A stretch of 64,000 bases of DNA, from NCBI GenBank assembly GCA_020249505.1, contig JADCFN010000051.1, positions 22,491 through 86,490 on the forward strand. The letters run 5' to 3'. Below the pieces are notes generated by a model. The model was not told the origin of the DNA. It saw nothing but the letters and a program-made list of their open reading frames with translations, and ran no database searches. This document shows positions 36,423 through 47,148 of the stretch, one piece after another; within the stretch, counting starts at the first letter, position 1, and each line of letters starts with the position of its first letter. The stretch is from Roseomonas sp. (lineage in GTDB: Bacteria > Pseudomonadota > Alphaproteobacteria > Acetobacterales > Acetobacteraceae). Both the position numbers and the translations under genes were made by a program.

Positions 36423-38420
36423 TCAGTCGGTTTCAGCGGCGGCGAATTGAATCAGGATTTGCCCTTCGCGCACTGTTTCACCAACGCGGCAGGAAATGGT
36501 TGCAATTCTACCGGCGCGTGGGGCGGTGAGGCGAAAGACAGTCTTCATCGCCTCCAGCACCACAAGCACATCGCCGCGTGCGACTTCCTGGCCTTCGCTT
36601 GCCATTAGCTGCGTCACCTGACCGGGCAAGGGTGCCAGCAGCCGGTCATCGCCGCCTTCTTCCTCACCAGCGCGGGTGATCGGATCAGGCAAGCGGAAGC
36701 GCCAGCTTTGCCCAGCGTGGCGTAGGCTGATGGTCTCACTATCACGATGGATGGAAGCGGAAAGCCGCATGCCATCCAGTAGCGCGTGAAGGCGCCCATC
36801 TTCAAGCTTGGTGTGCCGTGCGGCGATTTCCATATCGCCTGTGGTGATGCGCCAACCATCAGCCGTTGGCATTAGTGTAACGGCATGTACTTCATCTTCA
36901 AGGTGAAAATCAAACACGCGTGCCGGGCGCGTATTCATCCACCAATGATCCGTCGCATGCCAGGGTGAATGCGGATCGGCGCTGTTGGCCGCCTGGGTGC
37001 GCGCGGCATCGTCTTCCAGGGCGAGCACACCTAGCGCGGCAAGGGCCAGCGCTTCAGGCGAAGGTTGCAGCTTGGGCGTCAGCAGCGCTTCCGCATGGCG
37101 CCCAATGAAGCCAGTATCAATGCCTCCCGCAGCAAAATCCAGATGGGCCAGAATGCGGTCAAGCATATCCAGATTATGCGCAACACCAATGATATCCGAA
37201 TGCGCCAGGCCAGCGCGCAGCCGCGCAATCGCCTCTGCCCGGCTAGGTGCATGGGCAATCATTTTCGCGACCATCGCATCGTAATGGATGCTAATACGAT
37301 CACCCGCGACAAAGCCGCTATCAATGCGCAAGCCTTGATCGGAAAGTCGGAAGACCTGAAGCGCGCCAATGGAAGGCGCGAAATCCCGTGCCGGGTCTTC
37401 GGCGTAAAGGCGGAGTTCCATCGCATGGCCCTGGGCGCAGATATCCTTCTGCTGCACTGGCAGCGTTTCGCCAGCCGCCACGCGCAATTGCCATTCAACC
37501 AGATCAAAGCCGGTAATGGCTTCCGTCACCGGATGTTCCACCTGCAGGCGCGTATTCATCTCCAGAAAATAGAAGCCGCCATCCTGCGCGATGAATTCCA
37601 CCGTGCCGGCGCCCTGATATTGCACGGCCTTGGCGGCGGCTACGGCGGCGGCGCCCATGGCGTCGCGCATTTCAGCGCTAATGCCAGGTGCGGGGGCTTC
37701 CTCGATCACCTTCTGGTGACGGCGCTGGGCGGAGCAATCGCGTTCAAACAAATGCACCGCATTGCCATGGCTATCGCCGAACACCTGCACTTCAATATGC
37801 CGCGGGCGTTCCAGATAGCGTTCGATCAGCACGCGATCATCGCCAAAGGCCGAGGCGCCTTCCTGCCGTGCAGCGCGCAGCGCATCTGGGAAATCGGCCG
37901 AAGCGCGCACCAGGCGCATGCCGCGCCCGCCACCGCCGGCGACAGCCTTGATCACCAGCGGGAAGCCGATGTGCCTCGCCGCATCGGCAAGAAATGACGC
38001 ATCCTGTTCTGCGCCGTGATAGCCAGGCAAAAGCGGCACGCCAGCCTTTTCCATAAGCGCCTTGGCCGAGCCCTTGGAGCCCATGGCGCGCATAGCGGCG
38101 GCGCTTGGGCCTACGAAGATGATCCCCGCCGCTGCACAGGCTTCCGCAAAGGCTGGGTTTTCAGACAGAAAACCATAGCCCGGATGAATCGCATCCGCCC
38201 CCGTACGCTTCGCAGCGGCGATGATGGCAGGGATGTTCAGATAACTCTCCCGCGCGGGCGCGGCGCCGATGTGAATCGCCTCATCGGCCATCTGCACATG
38301 CTGCGCGGCTTCATCGGCGTCCGAGAATACCGAGATGCTGCGCAGCCCCATGCGGCGGGCGGTGCGGATAATGCGGCAGGCGATTTCACCACGATTGGCG
38401 ATCAGCAGATTCTGGAACAT
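36423..38420 (-). CDS. mccA: methylcrotonoyl-CoA carboxylase, biotin-containing alpha subunit
   Basis: A 665-residue biotin carboxylase fused to a biotin carrier domain. NRGEIACRIIRTARRMG is at residues 9-25, with AVAGGGGRGMRLV for ATP and EMNTRLQVEHPVTE near 290. The biotin site EAMKTVF (normally EAMKM) lies in the last 40 residues. The length and the partner mccB support methylcrotonoyl-CoA, an intermediate of leucine breakdown, as substrate. It is third in ivd-mccB-mccA, 9 nt after mccB. It ends 2 bp from the convergent receptor gene. Confidence 0.93.
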   Translation of the reverse strand: MFQNLLIANRGEIACRIIRTARRMGLRSISVFSDADEAAQHVQMADEAIHIGAAPARESYLNIPAIIAAAKRTGADAIHPGYGFLSENPAFAEACAAAGIIFVGPSAAAMRAMGSKGSAKALMEKAGVPLLPGYHGAEQDASFLADAARHIGFPLVIKAVAGGGGRGMRLVRASADFPDALRAARQEGASAFGDDRVLIERYLERPRHIEVQVFGDSHGNAVHLFERDCSAQRRHQKVIEEAPAPGISAEMRDAMGAAAVAAAKAVQYQGAGTVEFIAQDGGFYFLEMNTRLQVEHPVTEAITGFDLVEWQLRVAAGETLPVQQKDICAQGHAMELRLYAEDPARDFAPSIGALQVFRLSDQGLRIDSGFVAGDRISIHYDAMVAKMIAHAPSRAEAIARLRAGLAHSDIIGVAHNLDMLDRILAHLDFAAGGIDTGFIGRHAEALLTPKLQPSPEALALAALGVLALEDDAARTQAANSADPHSPWHATDHWWMNTRPARVFDFHLEDEVHAVTLMPTADGWRITTGDMEIAARHTKLEDGRLHALLDGMRLSASIHRDSETISLRHAGQSWRFRLPDPITRAGEEEGGDDRLLAPLPGQVTQLMASEGQEVARGDVLVVLEAMKTVFRLTAPRAGRIATISCRVGETVREGQILIQFAAAETD

Positions 38421-38429
38421 GGCCGCCCC

Positions 38430-40037
38430 CTACATCCGGAACACGCCGAAGCGTGTCTGTTCAATGGGTGCATTGCAGGCAATCGCGAGCGACAACCCCA
38501 AAATGCGTCGAGTGTCAGCAGGGTTGATGATGCCATCATCCCAAAGCCGCGCGCTGGCGTAATAGGGATGGCCTTCAGTTTCATATTTTGTGCGGATCGG
38601 GGCCTTGAAGGCTTCTTCCTCCTCAGCCGGCCATGGCTTGCCCTGCGCTTCCATATTGTCGCGCCGGAGTTGCGCCAACACGCTGGCTGCCTGTTCGCCG
38701 CCCATGACGGAAATGCGCGCATTGGGCCACATGAACATGAAGCGCGGATCATAAGCGCGACCACACATGCCGTAATTGCCAGCGCCGTAACTACCGCCAA
38801 TCACTACGGTGAATTTCGGCACGCCCGCGGTCGCAACCGCCGTCACCAGCTTCGCGCCATCCCGCGCAATGCCGCCCGCTTCATATTTACGCCCCACCAT
38901 GAAGCCTGAGATATTCTGCAAGAACAGCAGCGGAATGCCGCGCTGGCAGCAAAGTTCAATGAAATGCGCGCCCTTCAGCGCGGATTCGGAAAACAGAATG
39001 CCATTATTGGCGAGGATACCGATGGGATAGCCATGGATATGCGCGAAACCGCAAACCAAGGTTGTGCCATACAGACGCTTGAATTCATCAAACTCGCTAC
39101 CGTCAACCAGGCGCGCGATCACTTCCCGCACATCATAGGGTGCCCGGATATCAGCGGGCACGACGCCGAGCAATTCGTGCTCATCATACAGCGGCGCGCG
39201 CGGCGCGCGCAGCGCCAATTGCGGCGCGATACGCGGCCCAAGCCCCGCTACAATGCGCCGACAAATCGCCAAAGCATGACGATCATCCTGCGCGTAGTGA
39301 TCAACCACACCGGATTGGCGCGCATGCACATCAGCGCCGCCCAATTCCTCGGCGGTGACTACCTCACCGGTTGCGGCACGTACCAAGGGTGGGCCACCCA
39401 GAAAGATGGTGCCTTGTTGGCGCACGATAATGCTTTCATCAGACATGGCGGGCACATAGGCGCCGCCCGCGGTGCAACTGCCCATCACCACCGCGATTTG
39501 CGGAATGCCTTCCGCCGACATATTCGCCTGATTGAAGAAGATGCGGCCGAAATGCTCACGGTCCGGGAAAATCTCATCCTGTTGCGGCAGGAAGGCGCCG
39601 CCGGAATCCACAAGATAAATGCAGGGCAGGCGATTGGCGCGGGCGATTTCCTGCGCGCGCACATGCTTCTTCACTGTTATCGGGAAATAGGTGCCACCCT
39701 TCACCGTGGCATCATTGGCGATGATCACGCATTCACGCCCCGACACACGCCCAATGCCGGAAATAATGCCGGCGCAAGGCACTTCCCCAGCATAAAGCCC
39801 ATGGGCGGCAAGCTGCGATAATTCCAGAAAAGGCGAGCCCGGATCAATCAGCGCGCGCACGCGTTCGCGCGGCAGCAGCTTATTGCGCGCCAAGTGCTTG
39901 TCCCGCGCAGTCTTGCCGCCGCCCTGTTCCGCTGCGACGATGGTTTTTTCCAAATCCTCGACCAGCGCCGCCATGGCAGCGGCATTGGCGGTGAAGCTTT
40001 CGCTGCCCGTATCGAGCGTACTGCGCAGAATGCTCAT
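38430..40037 (-). CDS. mccB: methylcrotonoyl-CoA carboxylase, carboxyltransferase beta subunit
   Basis: A 535-residue crotonase-fold carboxyltransferase. It has [50 protein letters not shown] and [22 protein letters not shown], the methylcrotonoyl-CoA type rather than propionyl-CoA. The ATG overlaps the ivd stop in ATGA. Together with ivd and mccA it forms the mid-section of leucine catabolism; the hydratase and lyase of the pathway are not in the window. Confidence 0.95.
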   Translation of the reverse strand: MSILRSTLDTGSESFTANAAAMAALVEDLEKTIVAAEQGGGKTARDKHLARNKLLPRERVRALIDPGSPFLELSQLAAHGLYAGEVPCAGIISGIGRVSGRECVIIANDATVKGGTYFPITVKKHVRAQEIARANRLPCIYLVDSGGAFLPQQDEIFPDREHFGRIFFNQANMSAEGIPQIAVVMGSCTAGGAYVPAMSDESIIVRQQGTIFLGGPPLVRAATGEVVTAEELGGADVHARQSGVVDHYAQDDRHALAICRRIVAGLGPRIAPQLALRAPRAPLYDEHELLGVVPADIRAPYDVREVIARLVDGSEFDEFKRLYGTTLVCGFAHIHGYPIGILANNGILFSESALKGAHFIELCCQRGIPLLFLQNISGFMVGRKYEAGGIARDGAKLVTAVATAGVPKFTVVIGGSYGAGNYGMCGRAYDPRFMFMWPNARISVMGGEQAASVLAQLRRDNMEAQGKPWPAEEEEAFKAPIRTKYETEGHPYYASARLWDDGIINPADTRRILGLSLAIACNAPIEQTRFGVFRM

Positions 40038-41212
40038 GCGGTTTCGCGGAACAATTCCCGCCCAATCAACATACGTCGGATTTCAGAAGTGCCGGCGCCG
40101 ATCTCATACAGCTTGGCATCGCGCAGCAGCCGGCCCGTTGCGTAATCATTGATATAGCCATTGCCGCCCAGGCACTGAATGGCTTCCAGCGTCATCCATG
40201 TGGCCTTCTCGGCAGCGTATAAAATGGCTCCGGCAGCATCCTTGCGTGTGGTCTGGCCGCGATCACACGCCTTGGCCACCGTGTAGATATAGGATTTCGC
40301 AGCGTTCATGGTGGTGTACATATCGGCGATCTTGGCTTGCATGATCTGGAATTCGCCAATCGCCTGACCGAATTGCTTGCGTTCATGCACATAGGGCAGC
40401 ACGATATCCATGCAGGCTTGCATGATGCCAAGCGGCCCGGCGGCGAGCACGGCGCGTTCATAATCAAGCCCGCTCATCAACACACGCACGCCACCATTGA
40501 TTTCGCCGAGCACATTTTCCGCCGGCACTTCGCAATCCTGGAATACCAATTCGCCAGTATTGGAACCACGCATCCCAAGCTTGTCGAGCTTTTGGGCACA
40601 GGAAAAACCGGGGAAGTTTTTCTCTACCAGGAAGGCCGTGATGCCCTTGGGGCCGGCAGCAGGATCAGTCTTTGCGTAGATCACCAGCACATCGGCATCC
40701 GGGCCATTGGTGATCCACATTTTCGTGCCGTTCAGCACATAGCGATCACCGCGCTTTTCAGCGCGCAGACGCATGGAAACCACATCTGAACCGGCGCCTG
40801 GTTCGCTCATCGCCAGCGCGCCCACATGCTCACCGGAAATCAACTTTGACAAATAGCGCCGCTTCTGATCCTCGTTCCCATTGCGGGAGATTTGATTGAC
40901 GCAAAGATTGGAATGCGCGCCATAGGAAAGCCCGACGGAAGCTGATGCGCGGGAGATTTCCTCCATCGCCACCACATGTTCCAAATAACCCATGCCGGCG
41001 CCGCCATATTCCTCCTCAACCGTGATGCCAAGTACGCCAAGGTCACCAAATTTACGCCAAAGATCAGCGGGGAAATCATTGGTCTTGTCTATATCCGCAG
41101 CGCGCGGCGCGATTTCAGCGGCCGAGAAAGCTGCCACCTGATCGCGCAGCATATCGGCAGTCTCGCCGAGATCAAAATCAAGCCCCGGAAGGCGGTTTGA
41201 AATACTGGCCAT
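40034..41212 (-). CDS. ivd: isovaleryl-CoA dehydrogenase
   Basis: A 392-residue FAD enzyme that oxidises isovaleryl-CoA to methylcrotonoyl-CoA. It has [45 protein letters not shown] and [11 protein letters not shown]; the catalytic Glu lies in [12 protein letters not shown], the position typical of isovaleryl-CoA dehydrogenases, and the C-terminal [23 protein letters not shown] is present. The start at 41212 has AGG before it. It is the first gene of ivd-mccB-mccA and is divergent from an acyl-CoA synthetase gene. Confidence 0.96.
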   Translation of the reverse strand: MASISNRLPGLDFDLGETADMLRDQVAAFSAAEIAPRAADIDKTNDFPADLWRKFGDLGVLGITVEEEYGGAGMGYLEHVVAMEEISRASASVGLSYGAHSNLCVNQISRNGNEDQKRRYLSKLISGEHVGALAMSEPGAGSDVVSMRLRAEKRGDRYVLNGTKMWITNGPDADVLVIYAKTDPAAGPKGITAFLVEKNFPGFSCAQKLDKLGMRGSNTGELVFQDCEVPAENVLGEINGGVRVLMSGLDYERAVLAAGPLGIMQACMDIVLPYVHERKQFGQAIGEFQIMQAKIADMYTTMNAAKSYIYTVAKACDRGQTTRKDAAGAILYAAEKATWMTLEAIQCLGGNGYINDYATGRLLRDAKLYEIGAGTSEIRRMLIGRELFRETA

Positions 41213-41339
41213 GCTCAACCTGTCGCGTTGATCGTCATTCTTGCACCTAGAATAGGCGCAGGCGCTATCCAGGCCAAGCAAATATTGCAAACTTGTCCCT
41301 ATCCCGCCAAGAATGGGTCAATGCCCAGGGAGAATAGGA

Positions 41340-43034
41340 ATGAGCAGCCCAGCGCTTAGCTATGTAACAGGCCAAAGCACACAAGCCCTGATCGGTGAGA
41401 CCATTGGCCTGAATTTCGACCGGACCGTCGCCCAATGGGGTGATCGCCCGGGCTTGATCGTACGCCAGCAGGGCATTCGCTGGAGCTATGCGGAATTGGG
41501 CGCGAAGGTGGATGCCTTCGCCGCTGGGCTACTGGCGCTTGGACTGCAACCAGGGGACCGGGTTGGCATCTGGTCGCCCAATAATGCCGAATGGGTCATC
41601 ACCCAATTCGCCACCGCCAAGGCCGGGTTGGTGTTGGTGAATATCAACCCTGCCTATCGGCTTTCCGAATTGGAATATGCGCTGAACAAGGTGGGCTGCC
41701 GCGCGCTGATTATCGCAACGCGCTTCAAGACATCCGATTACGTCGGCATGGTGAATACGCTGGCACCGGAATTGGCGCGCGCCTTGCCTGGCCGGCTAAC
41801 GGCAGAAAAATTGCCGAAGCTTGAAATGGTGGTGGAGATCAACGCGAGCCCGTCGCCGGGCATGATCCCTTTCCACAGCATTCTGGAAATGGGCGCGACG
41901 GCACATCATGAACGTTTGCGCGATCTGGCCAGCAAGCTGCAATTTGATGATCCCATCAATATCCAATTCACGTCGGGTACGACCGGCGCGCCCAAGGGGG
42001 CGACGCTCACGCATCATAATATTTTGAATAATGGCTTCTTCATCGGGGAAGCGATGAAGCTGACACCGCAGGACAAGCTTTGCATTCCGGTCCCGCTTTA
42101 TCATTGCTTTGGTATGGTGCTGGGCAATCTGGCCTGCACGACACATGGAACAGCCATGGTCTATCCGGGTGAGGGGTTTGATCCACTGGCAACGCTGCAA
42201 ACCGTGGCGGAGGAACGCTGCACCGGCCTGCATGGCGTGCCCACCATGTTCATCGCGCAAATGGAACATCCGCAATTCCAAAGCTTCGATCTTTCGTCGC
42301 TTCGCACTGGCATCATGGCTGGCGCACCCTGCCCCATTGAGGTGATGCGCCGTGCCGTGGAAACAATGAACCTGGGCGAAATCACCATCGCCTATGGGAT
42401 GACCGAAACCAGCCCGGTCAGCTTCCAAACCAGCGTGGATGATCCGCTTGATCGCCGCGTTTCCACCGTGGGGCGCGTGCAGCCGCATCTGGAAGTGAAG
42501 ATTATCGATAGTGAAGGCCGCATCGTGCCGCGCGGCGTACCGGGAGAACTCTGCACACGCGGCTATGCGGTGATGCTTGGCTATTGGGAAGACGCGGAGC
42601 GCACCGCGCAGGCCATTGATGCCGCGCGTTGGATTCACACCGGCGATCTGGCGACGATTGATGACGAAGGCTTTTGCAACATCGTTGGCCGCATCAAGGA
42701 TATGGTGATCCGTGGTGGCGAGAATATCTACCCGCGAGAGGTCGAAGAATTCCTCTATCGCCACCCCAAGATCGAAGATGTGCAGGTATTCGGCGTACCC
42801 GATCAGCGCTTTGGTGAGGAACTCTGCGCCTGGATCAAGCTGCGCGCGCATGAACATCTGACCGCGGATGATGTGCGGGCCTTCTGCGCAGGGCAGATCG
42901 CCCATTACAAGGTGCCGCGGCACATCAAATTCGTCGAAAGCTTCCCCATGACCGTGACCGGCAAGATGCAAAAATTCATCATGCGCGATGAAATGACGCG
43001 CGAATTGGGCCTGCAAGAAGCGAAGACGGCGTAG
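41340..43034 (+). CDS. AMP-forming acyl-CoA synthetase
   Basis: A 564-residue adenylating enzyme. It has the P loop [17 protein letters not shown] (near residues 215-231), [10 protein letters not shown] (near 355-364), and [38 protein letters not shown] with the swivelling hinge, ending VTGKMQKF. It most resembles fatty-acyl or branched-acyl CoA ligases. GGGAG precedes the ATG. It is divergent from ivd, so it may activate a branched acid for that pathway. The FAD oxidoreductase gene follows after 4 nt. Confidence 0.92.
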   Translation: MSSPALSYVTGQSTQALIGETIGLNFDRTVAQWGDRPGLIVRQQGIRWSYAELGAKVDAFAAGLLALGLQPGDRVGIWSPNNAEWVITQFATAKAGLVLVNINPAYRLSELEYALNKVGCRALIIATRFKTSDYVGMVNTLAPELARALPGRLTAEKLPKLEMVVEINASPSPGMIPFHSILEMGATAHHERLRDLASKLQFDDPINIQFTSGTTGAPKGATLTHHNILNNGFFIGEAMKLTPQDKLCIPVPLYHCFGMVLGNLACTTHGTAMVYPGEGFDPLATLQTVAEERCTGLHGVPTMFIAQMEHPQFQSFDLSSLRTGIMAGAPCPIEVMRRAVETMNLGEITIAYGMTETSPVSFQTSVDDPLDRRVSTVGRVQPHLEVKIIDSEGRIVPRGVPGELCTRGYAVMLGYWEDAERTAQAIDAARWIHTGDLATIDDEGFCNIVGRIKDMVIRGGENIYPREVEEFLYRHPKIEDVQVFGVPDQRFGEELCAWIKLRAHEHLTADDVRAFCAGQIAHYKVPRHIKFVESFPMTVTGKMQKFIMRDEMTRELGLQEAKTA

Positions 43035-43038
43035 GGCG

Positions 43039-44361
43039 ATGACCAGCGCGCTCTTTGCTCCAGGCTTCAAGACCAGCCCCTGGTGGTGGGAAGCGGCGGA
43101 ACCGCCGACGCGCGACAACGCCTTGCCGGATCACACGCCCGTTGCGGTGATTGGCGGCGGCTATGCCGGGCTTTCGGCCGCGCTAAGTCTCGCGCGGCTT
43201 GGCCATCAGGTGACGGTGCTGGATGCAGAGCGCATCGGCTGGGGTGCTTCGTCACGCAATGGGGGAATGGTGTCAGGTGGGCTCAAGGTGGCAAGCACGG
43301 CGCTGAAGGAAAAGCTTGGTACGGAACAGGCGCGCAATATCGCTATGGCTGCGGCTGCCTCTTTCCCCTTCATTGAAGAAACCATCGCGCGGGAAGGGAT
43401 TGACTGCGACTATACGCGCTGCGGGCGATTTGTCGCGGCCTGGACGACCAAGCATTATGATATGCTGGCGCGGCAATCCGATTATATCGCGGAAATCACT
43501 GGTCTGCCCACAGAAATGCTGCCGCCATCCCGTCAGCATGAAGCACTTGGATCAGACCATTATCGCGGCGGCATGAAAGCCGGTGCCACGGGCAGTATCC
43601 ATCCCGGCAAATATGCGCGCGGGCTTGCGGCAGCGGCGGAGCGCGCCGGCGCCAGGCTGGTGGATAACACGCGCGTTGGCGGCATTCGCGCTGATGGCTC
43701 AGGCTTTTGCATTGCGACCAATCGCGGTGAGTTGCGCGCCGATGCCGTGCTGGTCGCCACCAATGGCTATTCGCGCGGTGCGGATGGGCGAAGCGCCATG
43801 CCCTGGCTCGCGCGGCGCGTGATCCCTGTCGCGTCCTATATCATCGCGACTGAAGAACTACCCGCTGAGACCATGGACCGGCTTTTCCCGGGCCGACGCA
43901 TGATCAGCGATACAAAGCGCGTGCTGAATTATTTTCGCCCGACACCCTATGGTAATCGCATATCATGGGGTGGGCGCGCACGCTTCGGCCCCAATGCGCC
44001 ACAAGCCGCTGCGCCGCGGCTGCACAGCTTTATGACCGCGGTCTTTCCAGAACTGAGCAAGGTAAAGATCACCCATGCCTGGACCGGCAATGTCGCCTTC
44101 ACCTTCGATTTTCTGCCGCATATTGGCGTGCAGGATGGCATTCATTACGCAGCCGGCTGCCAGGGCTCTGGTGTCGCCATGGCAACCTGGCTTGGCCATA
44201 ATGCCGCGTTGAAAATCGCTGGTGCCGCCAATCAACGCTTCGCGCTGGATGGCTTGGAATTCCCGACGGTTGCGCTTTACAATGGCAACCCGAATTGGTT
44301 CCTGCCCATCATCGGCGGTTGGTATCGCCTGCGTGATCGTATTGACCGGCTGGCGGCGTGA
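43039..44361 (+). CDS. FAD-dependent amine/amino-acid oxidoreductase (DadA/PuuB-like)
   Basis: A 440-residue flavoprotein with the dinucleotide motif VIGGGYAGLSAALSLARLGHQVTVLDAE (about residues 36-63), SSRNGGMVSGG after it, and the C-terminal HIGVQDGIHYAAGCQGSGVAMATWLG that closes the FAD site. The family oxidises amines, such as glutamylputrescine or D-amino acids, with release of an aldehyde or keto acid. It is 4 nt downstream of the acyl-CoA synthetase gene; the functional link between them is not clear. Confidence 0.88.
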   Translation: MTSALFAPGFKTSPWWWEAAEPPTRDNALPDHTPVAVIGGGYAGLSAALSLARLGHQVTVLDAERIGWGASSRNGGMVSGGLKVASTALKEKLGTEQARNIAMAAAASFPFIEETIAREGIDCDYTRCGRFVAAWTTKHYDMLARQSDYIAEITGLPTEMLPPSRQHEALGSDHYRGGMKAGATGSIHPGKYARGLAAAAERAGARLVDNTRVGGIRADGSGFCIATNRGELRADAVLVATNGYSRGADGRSAMPWLARRVIPVASYIIATEELPAETMDRLFPGRRMISDTKRVLNYFRPTPYGNRISWGGRARFGPNAPQAAAPRLHSFMTAVFPELSKVKITHAWTGNVAFTFDFLPHIGVQDGIHYAAGCQGSGVAMATWLGHNAALKIAGAANQRFALDGLEFPTVALYNGNPNWFLPIIGGWYRLRDRIDRLAA

Positions 44362-44370
44362 CACGCAGCC

Positions 44371-45204
44371 TTACGTGAACTCCGCCAATACCGGCAAAAG
44401 ATAGGGGCGAAGTGCGGCGTAATCCTCACTCATGGGGAAGTGCCCCAAGCCCTTCATGATTTGCACCTTGGCGCCCGGGATGGCCGCGGCGGTCGCCTCG
44501 GTATCCTCGGGCTTACAGGAATAATCATAATTGCCGGTCAGCATATGGACGGGGCAGCGCTTGGTATCAATGCGCGCAAGCTTCGGGCGCAAATCGCCCT
44601 CACCCTTGTAGAAATGCAGATCACCGCGAAACACGCCGGGCCCGCCCTGCATGTAATGCCAGAGCGTTTCCCAACGCGAAGCGTCCGGTGCATGCGGGCC
44701 AATAAGACCGGAGACGATACCGCCACATACCTCCCCGCCGTGTATATGCGGGTGATGCAGCCAGGATGTGTCGTAATAGGGTGAAAGAAACGCTGCCGAT
44801 TGCAGGCCGATCACGCCACGCAGATCATCCGCATGTTCAGCTGCCAAATCCAGCACAATACGCCCGCCAATCGAACAGCCCATCACCACGGGCCGGTCAA
44901 GGCCAAGGGCCCGCGCCACCGCCATAATCATGCCCGTATAGCGCGCGGTGGTGAGTTGATAGGTCTCACGCTCCCATCCCTCGGGTGGGCTCGATTTGCC
45001 ATGCCAGGGCATGTCGAAGGTCACGCAGCGAAAGCGCGCTGTCACTTCCGCATCATTCAACAAGCCACGCCATTGCCGGCCATCACTGCCTGCCGTGTGC
45101 AGCAGCAACAGTGGGATGCCCTGGCCAGCTTCCTCAAAATACAGCCGATGCGCCCGGCCTTCGAGTTCAAGGCGCATATAGCGCCCGGTGATGGCTTCGA
45201 TCAT
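44371..45204 (-). CDS. alpha/beta-hydrolase
   Basis: A 277-residue alpha/beta-hydrolase fold protein. The oxyanion stretch LLLHTAGSDGRQW is near residues 37-49, the nucleophile Ser lies in MGCSIGGRIVLDLAAEH (GCSIGG) near 115, and the catalytic His lies in KGLGHFPMSEDY near 255. The substrate is unknown. Its ATG overlaps the stop of the SCP2-like gene in ATGA, so it is co-translated with it. GAGGGA precedes the start. Confidence 0.88.
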   Translation of the reverse strand: MIEAITGRYMRLELEGRAHRLYFEEAGQGIPLLLLHTAGSDGRQWRGLLNDAEVTARFRCVTFDMPWHGKSSPPEGWERETYQLTTARYTGMIMAVARALGLDRPVVMGCSIGGRIVLDLAAEHADDLRGVIGLQSAAFLSPYYDTSWLHHPHIHGGEVCGGIVSGLIGPHAPDASRWETLWHYMQGGPGVFRGDLHFYKGEGDLRPKLARIDTKRCPVHMLTGNYDYSCKPEDTEATAAAIPGAKVQIMKGLGHFPMSEDYAALRPYLLPVLAEFT

Positions 45205-45566
45205 GCGCGGGGCTCCCTCAGGAGGGCGAGCACGCCCTTGAACCAAAAAACATGCGCCATGAACAGCGCGACATTGCCTTCCACCTTGAAGGTGCCAAGC
45301 CGCACCAGCCCCATAATGTCATGCCAGCCAGGGGGCGGCGGGTCTTGCAGGAAGCGCGCGAAATCCTCGGCGCCCGCGCGGATGGCAAGGTCATAGCTTG
45401 GCATCAGGGGCGGGGCGGGGTTGGCGGATATCAGCACCCCCTTATGGATCGCCAGAATCCAGGCAGCATCGCCGACGCTGAACAAGACGTCTGCCGTCAG
45501 GTCGCGCCCCCAGCGCGCCAGGCCCGGTGCGGCGGTGGCGCGGGCGGGCAAAGCCGCGACATTCAT
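45201..45566 (-). CDS. SCP2-like lipid/acyl-CoA-binding protein
   Basis: A 121-residue small protein in the style of sterol-carrier-protein-2 domains. It has DVLFSVGDAAWILAIHKGVL, a hydrophobic strand-helix pattern and RLGTFKVEGNVALFMAHVFWFKGVLALL, where the long apolar helix would line a lipid tunnel. A binding role for a lipid or acyl substrate used by the downstream hydrolase is inference. AGGGG lies 7 nt before the ATG at 45566; an earlier frame extension has no good site. It is divergent from lutB. Confidence 0.7.
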   Translation of the reverse strand: MNVAALPARATAAPGLARWGRDLTADVLFSVGDAAWILAIHKGVLISANPAPPLMPSYDLAIRAGAEDFARFLQDPPPPGWHDIMGLVRLGTFKVEGNVALFMAHVFWFKGVLALLREPRA

Positions 45567-45714
45567 GGTGAAACCCCTGCAATCGGCCCTGCCATGGTAT
45601 CCTCCCCCAATTGGCTGGCGAGAGGTTAGGAAAGGCCGCGCGACTGCGCAAACCCCCATGACCAGGCGCGCCGGTTGCGCTACAATACGCGGCAAAAGCA
45701 ATAGGGTTTCCGCC

Positions 45715-47145
45715 GTGGTTCAGATCACCTCTCCGCAATTCAAGGAAAATGCTGCCCGCGCCATGGGCGATGCCGGGCTGCAAAAGGCTTTGGGCAAGGC
45801 CAAGGGCGCTTTCCTGCAACGCCGCGGCGATGCCGTGGCGCGCCTGCCGGAATTCGAACAACTCCGCGAAATCGGGCGCGATATCAAAAATCATACCCTC
45901 GCGAATCTGGATTTCTACCTGGAAACCTATGCCGCCAATGTGGAAGCCGCCGGCGGCAAGGTGCATTGGTGTTCCACTGCTGAAGAAGCCCGCGCGACGG
46001 TGCTTGAGATTTGCCGCAATGCCGGGGCGAAGACCGTCACCAAGGGCAAATCCATGATCTCCGAAGAACTCGGGATCAATGACCATCTGGAAGCCCATGG
46101 GATTGAACCGGTCGAAACCGATCTTGGCGAATACATCATCCAGCTTCGGCGCGAACATCCTTCCCATATCATCGCGCCGGCGTTTCATTTGAATCGGGAA
46201 GATTGGGAGAAATCCTTCCGTGAAATGCACACGGACCTGCCGAAGGATCGCGTATTCAGCGAAAGGCGCGATATCCTGACCGAAGCGCGGACAAAACTGC
46301 GCAACCGTTTCCTGGCTGCTGATGTCGGCATTACGGGGGCGAATTTTCTGATTGCGGAATCAGGAAGCAGCGTGATTGTCACCAATGAAGGCAATGGGGA
46401 CCTGACGCAAACCCTGCCGCGTGTGCATATTGCGCTGGCAAGCATCGAGAAAATGGTGCCGACGCTGAATGATGCCTGCGCTTTGCTGCGGCTTTTGGCG
46501 CGTTCTGCCACCGGGCAGGATTTTTCAGTCTACACCACTTTTTCCACGGGTGGCCGGCGGCCGGGCGATTTGGATGGGCCGGAAGAATATCATGTGGTGC
46601 TGATTGATAATGGCCGGTCCAATATGTTCGGCACGGAATTTCAGGAAATGCTGCGCTGTATCCGCTGCGCCGCCTGCATGAATCACTGCCCGGTTTATGG
46701 CGTGACGGGCGGGCATGCCTATGGCTGGGTTTATCCCGGCCCAATGGGCAGCGTGCTGACGCCAACGCTGATTGGCGTGGATAAGGCAGGGCATTTGCCC
46801 AATGCCTCGACTTTTTGTGGACGCTGCGAATCCGTCTGCCCGGTCAAGATTCCACTGCCAAAAATGATGCGTCATTGGCGCGAACGGGAGTTTGAGCGGC
46901 ATTTGTCGCCCGTTGCCGTGCGGCGCAACCTTGGGCTTTGGGCCTATGTGGCGCAGCGCCCGGCGCTGTATCGCATGGCGACGAAGCTGGCGGTCAGCGC
47001 GCTTGGCTTGATGGCGCAGGGCAAGGGAGCGTTTCGGTCTCTGCCACTCGCTGGCGGTTGGACTCAGGGGCGTGATTTGCCAGTGCCGGAAGGCGGCACT
47101 TTCATGGATCGCTACGCCAAAACCAAACGCAATGGCGGGGCCTGA
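45715..47145 (+). CDS. lutB: LutB-type iron-sulfur subunit of lactate utilisation
   Basis: A 476-residue LUD-domain iron-sulfur protein. The N-terminal part is the LUD fold (AKTVTKGKSMISEELGIND, SSVIVTNEGNGDLTQTLPRVHI). Two 4Fe-4S motifs follow: CIRCAACMNHCPVYG (near residues 318-332) and CGRCESVCPVKIPL (near 364-377). In other bacteria LutA, LutB and LutC oxidise L-lactate to pyruvate and pass electrons to the respiratory chain. The GTG at 45715 is chosen because AGGG stands 8 nt before it and homologues start there. LutC follows by 3 nt, but no lutA gene is present next to it. Confidence 0.95.
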   Translation: MVQITSPQFKENAARAMGDAGLQKALGKAKGAFLQRRGDAVARLPEFEQLREIGRDIKNHTLANLDFYLETYAANVEAAGGKVHWCSTAEEARATVLEICRNAGAKTVTKGKSMISEELGINDHLEAHGIEPVETDLGEYIIQLRREHPSHIIAPAFHLNREDWEKSFREMHTDLPKDRVFSERRDILTEARTKLRNRFLAADVGITGANFLIAESGSSVIVTNEGNGDLTQTLPRVHIALASIEKMVPTLNDACALLRLLARSATGQDFSVYTTFSTGGRRPGDLDGPEEYHVVLIDNGRSNMFGTEFQEMLRCIRCAACMNHCPVYGVTGGHAYGWVYPGPMGSVLTPTLIGVDKAGHLPNASTFCGRCESVCPVKIPLPKMMRHWREREFERHLSPVAVRRNLGLWAYVAQRPALYRMATKLAVSALGLMAQGKGAFRSLPLAGGWTQGRDLPVPEGGTFMDRYAKTKRNGGA

Positions 47146-47148
47146 GCG

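Noticed and set aside
41796..43118. A 440-residue open frame on the minus strand
   Set aside because: It is antisense to the acyl-CoA synthetase gene and has no recognisable motif or ribosome site.
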